Positions 55,424 to 64,000 of a stretch of 64,000 bases of DNA are shown in pieces. The DNA is from Hyaloperonospora brassicae (lineage: Eukaryota; Oomycota; Peronosporomycetes; Peronosporales; Peronosporaceae). The stretch's first letter is position 1; each line of letters opens with the position of its first letter. The position numbers and the translations under genes were made by a program. Under the pieces are notes generated by a model. It worked only from the letters and a program-made list of their open reading frames with translations. It did no database searches and was not told the DNA's origin. The stretch lies in contig CANTFL010000378.1 in the NCBI GenBank assembly GCA_947650285.1, positions 62,001-126,000 of the forward strand, written 5' to 3'.

Positions 55424-57883
55424 ATCGTCCCCTGCACAGGCTATCGACATATAGTGTCGATTGACTGTGCAACCACAACGTTCATACAACCTGCATCATC
55501 TGCATCTTCCATCTCGCCTGCATCTCCCACTCCCGCTTCGGGCATTGGTCACCCGATCCTACCTTTTCCCTCACCGCCGGTTTCGTCAAATTGAAAGCGT
55601 ACGGTTTTTCCTCGACATGGGTGAGCACTACTTCCTTGGTGGATAGGGAGTCCTGAAAGGCGAGTATAGCGGGTTATTAGGATAAACTGGACCTTAAAGA
55701 ACCGGTTGTGAGAGATAGCCACTCCTTGGATGAATCATGTCAAGGTCAGTAGCTGCATATCGACCGGCTCCAGGCAAATTTACGATCATACATGGAGATG
55801 ACCCCGCGCTTACCAGCGTATGTCCAAAATTGTTATGTGGAGCTCTGAAGAGATCACCAGGAGTTGATCCAGAGATCCGCGGAATTCTGGACGAAGCTGG
55901 GATGACGCGCGGGCCAAATAGTGAGATCAAGAAGTTGAAGACTGCGATCTTTCTAGCCAAGACGTCCTTACAACGTGAAAGGATTGGTGAAATTCGCGAA
56001 TCGGCTTCCGCTTAACAGCGAGATGAGTCGCTAACTTTGCGTCTGACTGCCGCGGAACAAAACTCGGGCGGCGATATTCAAGCTGCAAAGGCCAATTCGT
56101 TTAATTATAATAAGCTATTCAGCAAGGCCGATAAGAATCTTGGAGTGTCCAAAACGGGATTGGAAGGCTAATTAAAGTCTTACCCAAGGCCACCTTCGCG
56201 GACATGTTAGCGCTGCAGCGGACCTGCATCGGATGAGATTGGACCGCGCGTTTCAAGAAATCATGGTGGATCGCCTTCGCATTAAAGTCTTCGACTGGGA
56301 ACATACGTGTATCTCGACTCTCCGCGATCGCGACGTATTTGGACCCACTTGGCTTAGTTGGCTTCTGGATCCCTCCGCAATTCTTTGAGGGTCCCGTCTG
56401 CTGCTTCTGCTAACCCACCGACCGGCAAATAATTCATATCCCCGGAACCCAATCTACCGATCTAGCATCCCCGCGCAGAGAATATGACGCGATATGGAGC
56501 GAAATAGGTGGGCACCGCCTCTGTCAAGTGGGACAATGAGGCCCTGCGATCCACTGAGCTTGTTCAATCTACCGAATCGTCTGAATTCACTAGAACACTG
56601 TGTCTCTGCGCGATCTTCATAATCAGGTTGCTCTGACGAGTCTAAAGCCCCGTCAAGATCTGCACCGACTTCGTCAATCCAAGGCACCGCGGGTAAAACG
56701 CGATCCGCCTCCCGAGCTGGAAGCAAGCGAGCACAGAAGATTCCGTCTAACAATCTGCCTCTCTCCGATACCAAGCCATCCGAATCTTCTGAAGAGGACG
56801 CAGTGGCTATATATTCCTGATTGCGTACTTCGTTGCGGCGCCGTGGATCATCGAGCAATGCTCCGCCTTCTGCCGGATCGATGCCTGCCCCATCCTCGTG
56901 GGTTCTTCCAATCTTAAATCTGGCTCGCCCACACAATCGAGTGGGTCTGCACCGCCTGAGAAGCGATCAGTCTCTAAGGTGTATTTCTTTGGCAAAGCAT
57001 CAAGCGACTCTGAAGGATCGGTCAGCATGACCAGCGGTGCGCGGAATCCCTAGAATGCCCTGCTTTTGCCCGCTGAGTACGAATGTTTGGTCCCGACTCG
57101 GGTACCCCGCGCTGAACGGTTTCCCGGATACCGCGATTGGGTCCCCTAGTCCCACCACCACGTAGACCCGTGGTCGCCCATCGTGTCATGTTGACCCTCG
57201 TGGCAGAGCAGCATGTGGATTTCCTGTTCAAGCATCTGACACGGTCGAAAGTTTACATCTTCCCCTCACCCACAGCGTCTCGATCCAATGATGCTCCGCC
57301 TGGATCCGAGTGGTTTCCCCGGTGGGCACCTCGGTACAAGTGTTATCGCTCTATTAGCAAGATCTTTGGAACCGCTATCCGAGCAAACTTACACCGGTAA
57401 CGTTTTGAGCGACTTTGGCTTGCTGAGTTGTCGACCCATGTATTGCTTGGCTTGCTGAGTTGTCGACCCATGTATCGAGATCCGAGACCCGGCACCTTCG
57501 GGCTCTGTGGGAAGCGATCCATGTCTTATACATGGTAATCGAGCAACGCGATCGCAATCTGGAGCTGTCGCAGCTTTACATGAAGTGCAAACAACGGCGA
57601 TCGCGATTCTGAGCCCGGTAAAAATGTGTTGCTTTTTATCCTTCAGGGAATGATCGACGTATATTTCGATATGGACTTGTTCCTGGCCCATTTTATGCAC
57701 TTTATGTCGCCTGTCGAGATAAGTCCATGGTGTGGTATGTGATCACGAGATTTAACCGTGGCGTTAGGACGCGGGAGCCCACAGATTGCAGTAATCAGTT
57801 ATGTCCGAGAAGGAATCCAATAAGAAGAATACTGGCTTGAGTGGGTGGCTCGCGATTCGGATACGATCTCGAGAACTCTATCT
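55424..57883 (+). pseudogene. Unassigned decayed coding stretch between two L LTRs
   Basis: Plus-strand frames read in series: SRSVAAYRPAPGKFTIIHGD, GILDEAGMTRGPNSEIKKL, LTLRLTAAEQNSGGDIQAAK, then SGSPTQSSGSAPPEKRSVSK and VYFFGKASSDSEGSVSMTSG, and finally LRALWEAIHVLYMVIEQRDR and NLELSQLYMKCKQRRSRF. Composition looks protein-like with a helical end. A 30-base unit (TTGGCTTGCTGAGTTGTCG...) is directly duplicated at 57415-57475. The flanking L LTRs point away from each other. If the left one is a 3' LTR of a minus-strand element, this would be another antisense ORF; it could also be an unrelated remnant. Confidence 0.35.
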
Positions 57884-59036
57884 TGTGGAAAACGCAGGTG
57901 AAGAATAATGAAAGTGTGGATCGTGCAAACCGCATTGAGTACGAAATCAATTTGAGTGGTGAAGCACGCTCGGAGATGGGCCGTTGGTACGAATGATGGT
58001 ATCAAACGACTGAGTGAGTAGACGACTGTTAAAGTTATGCGATTTGATCTATTCAACGGGCGAGAAGGAGTATAGTCAAGGATCGATAATTGACCGATCG
58101 TGACACGCGATCAAGGTCTCAGAAGTGACGGCGATCCGACTGTGGATGCCCGATCAAAGACGCAACCGATTGACCACGATCCATCCTGGGTATGTACCGC
58201 TGGTTGGTGTGGACACATCATTCGCTTGGACGCATAATAATTGATGTCGATCCCATAAATGGTGTGCATCACATACCACGATCCACTACCCCGCCCTCCA
58301 CTATACTTCGATTCACTACGCCGCGGTCCACTGCCCCGCTATCCACTACCCCGCGATTCACCACGTAGTGTCTGATGTAGACCAAAGGATGCAAGAAGTG
58401 AGTCACATATACAGGCGATACGCAACAGAGATCTAGAGAACAGATAGGCATAGACTTAGAATTTAAATTTGGTTGGTTGACATTAAACAGAATTAAATTC
58501 GCTACGAAAGACACGCGTCGACTTCTCCCGGGCAGTAACTTTGGCCTCCCGTTGAACAGAGAGTGACCCACGTCTCTGCAAGCTTTGCCACTGTATTATT
58601 TGGACGGGCGGAACATCAGTTCTCACCCCCTCTCCCCAACTGCGATAGGATGCAGTAGACCTTACGGTTTAGATTCAAGATCGCGAGACGGCTCAAGTGG
58701 TCAGAAGGCTCGCGTATCAAGCATCAACCCTGGCAAATGCGACTCTGGGAGAGCGACCAAGTATACACGCGATCGAGTGAAGAGTTTCCACTCGATCCAT
58801 ACCCACATTTGACCGGGTGAAGCATTTCCACCCGATCAACACCTATCCCCAAAACAATCAAGTTCAGCTTCAGCTCAAGTCCACCAAGAAGCGCGCAACC
58901 CGCCCCACCGACGGGTACACAAGGTGAGCAAGAAGAAACAGAGGACGGAATAGGGGTACCACCTCCGTTAGTCGGTCGTCTGTGCGCCAGTGGAGTGTCG
59001 GGATCACAAGGAATTTGTGATCACCAATACACCACA
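57884..59036 (+). repeat. Element E 5' LTR
   Basis: 1,153 bases from TTGTGGAAAACG (TG at 57884) to ACACCACA. A short tandem array of CACTACCCCGCG-like units lies at 58275-58375. Aligns with the solo LTR at 1851-3081 (inverted). Confidence 0.8.
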
Positions 59037-59037
59037 A

Positions 59038-59061
59038 TGGTGCACGTGCCCCGATTCGAAC
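59038..59061 (+). promoter_or_regulatory. Element E primer-binding site
   Basis: TGGTGCACGTGCCCCGATTC continues GAAC. Its complement reads as a tRNA 3' end: T-loop TTCGAAT, GGGG stem, acceptor strand CACGTGC and ACCA. Complementarity seems to extend through the T-loop, about 22-24 bases, longer than the usual 18. I do not assign the tRNA species. Confidence 0.75.
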
Positions 59062-59065
59062 CAGT

Positions 59066-60910
59066 GATTTCACCGTGAGTCCCTGAGAGAAGAAGTCAAG
59101 ACCAAGACTGAACCTGGGATAGGAGCGCCAACGAAAGATGGACTTTCGCAGACGCGTGAGAATGAAGGATCTCTAGATCGTAAAAGCTTTGGGAGAGGCT
59201 TTGACGATGATAAAAGAAAAGAGGCAGATCGGGTGCACGATCTAAACGAAAAAAAACAACCTCCTCCTAAATTCTTTCTGGGGGCCACCGTGGATCGCGC
59301 TGCAAAGCACGATCTGCAAGATGGAAATCATAGGGGAATTCCCATAAGATTTTTATTTGTGTCGGAGGAACCATCAGACAGGATGAAGAAAGAAGCAAGT
59401 AGTTTGGACGACTTTAAGAATCTGGCCGCGGTGAAACAAGATCGAAACGTTTACAAAAACAAGCACGCCGAATGAAAATTCAAGAAGGAAGAGATGGATA
59501 TAGACTCTAAGTCAGTGGATAGCGAAGTGAAGATTGAAGATTGGCGATTCGACGAAAGCAGCCGGGAGTACCATACAAAGAATCTGAAAAAGCTGTTGTC
59601 AAGTGACCCTGTGCTGAAGACGATCAAGCCAAAGCTGATCGGATCGCTGCGCGGACCGATATCAGCGCCCAAACCAACTCCCAACATGTTGGAGGCGCTC
59701 CAACGTCTAATTAATCTACTAACGGAGGGCGGGGCTCATTGCTGGAACGTTCAATGACCAAACGCTACTAGAGTGAAACCACGACCGAGTTATTGCCGCA
59801 GGACAGTCGCTGTTTAAGACGATGAGCCCGCTCATAGACGTACGCAACCCCGAAGACAACCCGACCTCGCCGATCGGCACCACGGATCGACAGATCGCGT
59901 CGCGGGTTACGATGGATCAAATTCTCACACAGATGAACGACTTATTGAGGGGAAAACACACTGGATCGTCCTGTCATGTTTCAGCGGAGTCAGAAGAGGA
60001 ATCGAACGATTCAGTCGAGAACTAACGGATGTCGCTAGGACCAAAAGGCGCGGATCCATTGCGGAAGAAATTTGGACGGAATGAGACAGAGGCGCAGGCA
60101 GAAAAGCCTTAGACGACGAAGTTCATGAACATGGCGAATCAGATCAGGTGAAGCTCTAATTTCGAGCAGCCGTAAAGAAACATGAGCTAGAACAAGCTTG
60201 TATGAATGGTACGTGATCGGCCATTTACCAACCTAAACCGGAGATGGATATGACAGATATGGACATGGAGTCGGTTGGATCTCGTCTTTGTAGATCGCAC
60301 GACCACGATCGTGCATCCGTGACCAAGGTAATAAGATAGTACTACATGCGGCAACGGCGGGGCGTCGGATGGTGGTGGGCTCTCGAATCAAAGGATTCGG
60401 ATGTCTGCCATGGGCGGAATGAAAGAGTTCTCCGGACGAGAAACGAATGAAACACGATCCAGAAACTGGATAGGTAAGGCGAAGCTAGCGTTCCTACGGG
60501 ATCAAGCACCTGATGCGAAAAAGTGTCTAGTGTTCAGCGATTTTCTTACGGGGCCGGCGCGTGACTGGTATATCCAGCTCAGTCGCTCGACGAGGACATC
60601 GTGGAAGGCACTTCTAGAAGACTCTATGGCCAAATTTGGAGTGAAGAATGGCGTATCGGTTGGGAGACTCTACTACCAAGATCGTAAGCGATCGAACGAG
60701 ACTCCATTGAAGGACTTGTACCGTCTGAATGTGGCTGCGATCCGAGCGAAGACCCCGATACGAGATGGACCGTCCGCTATCCGCAAGGAACATGCATATC
60801 ATTACATTGACACCCTGGACGATCGCGATCTGGCGGAAATGTTGACAATTTTACGCCTTGGAGATGTAGACGATCATAAAGAAACTCTGCAAGAGTGCGA
60901 AATCATTTGA
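59066..60910 (+). pseudogene. gag: Element E gag
   Basis: An open frame from 59066 (no ATG) to TGA at 59473 continues in frame as EEMDIDSKSVDSEVKIEDWR. After further breaks the 169-codon frame 60401-60910 carries the capsid domain: GGMKEFSGRETNE, RSRNWIGKAKLAFLRDQ, GPARDWYIQLSRSTRTSWKA and DLAEMLTILRLGDVDDH. The GPARDWY..L pattern is typical of gypsy gag. Regions between are frameshifted. Confidence 0.8.
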
Positions 60911-61254
60911 GTCCGAGAAGCTCACGGTTCTATGGGATCGAATGAATTTCGGCATCGTCTTACGTCACCGGCGGTCCAAATTCCAGCGAAACCAGCCGGG
61001 GCTGTGATAACGATACACGTGAAAGTGAGAGCAGTGGATCAGAAGTCGACTCAGGCGGATCGGATAATGATTCGGATCCACGTAATGTGTACATGGCTGC
61101 AGCTGCGCATCGCGCTCAGAAGCCAGGAGACCTGATCGTTTAAAATGAGAGGTTCGATCAAGAGAGGCACTACGATTGTGAAAATTCCAAAACAGTATGC
61201 ATCACATATGGTCGAAGAGACATGACGATCGTGGGTGTCAAAAGCGACTAAAGT

Positions 61255-61353
61255 GTCAGAAATGCGGACGTAGGGGTCATCCTGTGGAAAAATGTTACCA
61301 CGTGTGTTCCGTATGCAAGAACCTTCACGATGAAGGAAAGTGCCCGATGGAAT
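61255..61353 (+). pseudogene. Element E nucleocapsid double zinc knuckle
   Basis: KCQKCGRRGHPVEKC (C-X2-C-X4-H-X4-C) is followed by CSVCKNLHDEGKC (C-X2-C-X3-H-X4-C), then a stop. RNA-binding part of gag. Confidence 0.85.
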
Positions 61354-61737
61354 AGTTTTATAACATGGTCTGCCAGTGGTACCTTCCTACCAAGCATGCA
61401 GAGATATTGCCGGAACAAGCCGAGAAAATGCCAAAGCAGTACGCTCGCTATGTTGTAACCTGGTAAGAGCCGAGCGTTCTAGGTTCTGCATATATCCATT
61501 TGTGAAAAGGAAGTGGGTCGAAGGAAGAGCAGACCAGCAGGATGATCTACATAATACGTGTGATTCTCCAAAATGTCTGCTTTTCGTTTAGAGTGATAAA
61601 AGGCATGATGAATATGCCCGATTGCCTACCAATAGAAACTTGTCTTAGCGCCGGGCGAATCGAAAGATTGTTGAAAATACCATACACTATGGAAATTATT
61701 CAAGCAAGCTAATGTAATTGAGAGAGATCACAACGAA

Positions 61738-62390
61738 AAGATCATAATGCTACTGGACTCAGGAGCTGAGATCTCGATCGTGGACACTGCCTTTGCTCGT
61801 AAGGTAGGATGAGTCATCGACGAGAATCAAAAACAAGAGTGTGTGGGTAAGGGCGAAAACACGTTCATGACCGAAGGACGTACAAAGATCACGATCACTC
61901 CCAACGGATCACTGGTGTACTATTTTGATACTTGGGTGGGTGATCAAGTCGGTCAAGAAGCGATCCTGGGTATGGGTTTCATGGTGCCCGCAGGTATACG
62001 TCTAGGTTTAGCGGATGGGACGCTCGTATTGCCAGATGAAGTGAGAATTCATCCAGCAGGACGTAGACCTCTGTACGGCTCGTCCATGCAACCGATCGTG
62101 GTCCCAGAACAGTACGTGGTTCTACCGGTCGGCAGGTTGACAGAGATTTGATTAATAATATCCTTCTCAACGCCAAGCTGTGGGTGATACGCGATCCAAC
62201 ATGTGTACCCACCGTAACCACCGGGATGGATCGGATCAAGTACTTAAATCTGAAAAATCTCGGCGATAAAGAAATCACCCACGATCGCGGACCGGCTTTA
62301 GGCTGGGTTATGGCTGCCAATATGGTGCCTGGATACTCAGGATACGTCTTGGTATGATCGCGAGGATACAACGAGTGGCAGACTCTAGCA
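61738..62390 (+). pseudogene. Element E protease and start of linker
   Basis: MLLDSGAEISIVDTAFARKV carries an intact catalytic aspartate (near 61756). One TGA interrupts near 61810. The 102-codon frame 61843-62151 includes the second block (GQEAILGMGFMVPAGIRLGL). A shifted frame to about 62357 reads the linker (DRGPALGWVMAANMVPGYSG). Confidence 0.8.
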
Positions 62391-62620
62391 TTTAAAGCAA
62401 CGACAGAAAAAGAGGAAGAACTGTCACCCGAATAAGCTGGTCTGCTTTTGTATTACCACCATACCCTACGCCACAGAAGATTGATGCCGACCGAAAGAGA
62501 TTAATGGAGCATCGAACGCCCCGATCTGAGACGAGGAAGATGTTACACGTTTGGAGCCACTAACACGTGTCGTTAACACGATAGGAGAAGGGCGGAGGCG
62601 ATCGAACACCCGAACGGCCG

Positions 62621-64000
62621 ATGGAAGGAGGTGAAACAAATGAGGACAGGGATACCGATCGATCACATGACGGATCGCGTGACGTGATCGAAGACCTACA
62701 AAAAACACATCGATTAACAAGCGTACCTCCTGTGATTAACATGATTCAAGAACAAAAGACGAACGATAGAGCAGGCGATCAGTCCAAGAAAGAGGCCGGA
62801 CATTCGGCAGCAGTAATGACTGATGAAGAGCCATGTCCGGAAGATTGCCGAGTCGAGAAAGAGACGGAGGTCTCTACCCATCGTCATGGAAGTGGGGAAT
62901 TGAACGCTGAAGATGTGGACCAACACATGGCGGTATTGCCTGAAATTGTTATGCTCACCTTCGAAGGTACGATCGACGATATTGAGTTAGGCGATCCAGA
63001 ATTACCACTGACTGATGACGATGAACGATTGGGACAACTGATCTGGAGAAACAAGCACCTTCTGATTGATAAAGGGATCACCCTTCCCCCAGTCGCACGA
63101 GGGAAGATATGCGATACTAAGGTGGGAGAAGCGAGCCCGATCGCGCAGAGAGTACGGCCAGTAGCGCCCAAGTTTCGTGAAAATTAGCGGGTTTGATCAA
63201 AGGGCTGCTATCAGTCAATATTATTCGACCTTTCACATCACCATGGGCTTCGCCGATCGTCGTTATTATCAAAAAGAATGGCGAGGACATTCGACTGTGT
63301 ATCGCCGATCGACGGGTAAATCATCTACCAAGTCTGATGGTATATCCAATTCCGTTGATCGGTGAACTTTTACAAGACATGGACAAAGCGCTGTAGTATT
63401 GTTCACTGGATATGGTAAGCGGGTTTTGGGTAGTGGAGATGACAGAGCGAGCTAGAAGTAATTCTGCATTCATTACGCCATCAAGCTTGTTTGAATGGCT
63501 ACGTATACTATTTGGGTCAAAGAATGTTCCGCAGATTTGCCAACGCCTGATCGACAATGCATTGTATGGCTATTTGAAGACCGGTGCTGATCCGGACGCC
63601 TCCTCTATGGAATCATCCAGACAGATCGACCTGTTCACGGAAATGAAATCGGACACCAGTCAAACATCTTCTGTGCTAGGTCGAAGATCGCACACCGATG
63701 ATATACAATTCCAGCTACATAGTATACTGATCTGTATGAAAGAGTAGAAGGATTGCTACGTGTATGCGACAAGAAGAATTTGTCGATCAGCCTGACCAAA
63801 CATTTTTAGGGACGGCGAATGGTGGATTATCTCGGTCATCAAGTATTGCTCGCTGGATCGGAAGCCCACCCGAAAGAAAGTCGGATCGCTGGTCAACATT
63901 TTGTTTCCACGAACGCCGCGGCCAATGCAGTCGTTTCTGGGTAGTTTGAATTACTATAGACGATTCATTGAAGATTTTGCAATATATGCATCCGTGTTAT
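62621..64000 (+). pseudogene. pol: Element E linker and partial reverse transcriptase
   Basis: 62621-63187 is an open acidic linker ending VGEASPIAQRVRPVAPKFRE. RT starts at 63193: KGLLSVNIIRPFTSPWASPI, VVIIKKNGEDIRLCIADRRV, a TAG at 63394, then SLDMVSGFWVVEMTERARSN and LRILFGSKNVPQICQRLIDN. The catalytic box reads HTDDIQF (63691-63705) in place of YIDDI, so tyrosine and the next residue are altered. Later parts (LSISLTK, VDYLGH) lie in shifted frames. The window ends within RT. Confidence 0.85.

Larger units (their letters stand above)
57884..64000 (+). mobile_element. Element E: L-family Ty3/gypsy-type retrotransposon, partial
   Basis: A complete 5' LTR and primer-binding site are followed by gag, double zinc knuckle, protease, linker and the start of RT; the window ends inside RT. 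It differs from A-D in LTR ends (TGTGG...CCACA), length of LTR, primer-binding site, protease motif (DSGAEIS) and RT sequence (SLDMVSGFWVV), so it belongs to a separate gypsy lineage. Frames are broken by stops. Confidence 0.85.

Noticed and set aside
56454..56936. 160-codon minus-strand frame
   Set aside because: The plus strand reads more protein-like pieces here in sequence with its neighbours. No motif is visible in the minus frame.
59038..59070. tRNA gene-like string GATTCGAACC
   Set aside because: Only the 3' part of a tRNA is matched, directly after an LTR; it is a primer-binding site.

Overview
The window looks like repeat-dominated, gene-poor DNA from a plant-pathogen-type oomycete (Peronosporales, Phytophthora or downy-mildew style). 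The evidence is dense nested Ty3/gypsy LTR elements with chromodomains, long AT-rich stretches without genes, a pogo-like transposase relic, and two good matches to the oomycete Inr-FPR core promoter. I see only one convincingly intact host-type gene, a 64-residue secreted six-cysteine protein on the minus strand (40841-41035). There are no rRNA or tRNA genes, CRISPR arrays or bacterial-type operons.

Layout. 1-4990: AT-rich DNA with a possible copia scrap and one solo LTR (1851-3081) of a long-LTR family called L here. 4994-6316: a non-autonomous terminal-inverted-repeat element carrying two host gene fragments joined in one frame, adenylate kinase and 3-hydroxyacyl-CoA dehydratase (HACD/PHS1). 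6345-21662: minus-strand chromoviral gypsy element A, split inside its integrase by plus-strand element B (8555-16242). 21663-29200: AT-rich, no recognisable gene. 29272-38932: minus-strand gypsy element C with an L-type LTR lodged in its 3' region. 38933-46558: spacer holding the secreted-protein gene, a 90-bp tandem-repeat array just upstream of it, and the transposase relic. 46603-53521: plus-strand gypsy element D, the inverted relative of C. 53522-57883: another L-type LTR and a decayed coding stretch. 57884-64000: L-family element E (LTR, primer-binding site, gag, protease, start of RT), running off the window.

Elements A, B, C and D share LTR ends (TGTAAC/TGTAAT...TTACA), a primer-binding-site-like start (TGGTAGCACTTTGTAG), a YFDD reverse transcriptase and a C-terminal chromodomain. 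A, B and C also carry an open reading frame on the strand opposite to gag-pol, in the space between chromodomain and 3' LTR. It overlaps the chromodomain codons and ends in a charged, coiled-coil-like segment; D keeps the matching part. In C an oomycete core-promoter match lies just before the antisense ATG. This recurrent antisense gene is the most interesting candidate here.

C and D share about 5 kb at apparent >99% identity in inverted orientation (31809-36818 and 48657-53667). Both ends of this tract fall inside sequence that is homologous but diverged, the pattern expected from recent gene conversion. All retroelement reading frames are broken by stops or frameshifts. Coordinates of LTR ends were set by eye from paired alignments and TG...CA ends.
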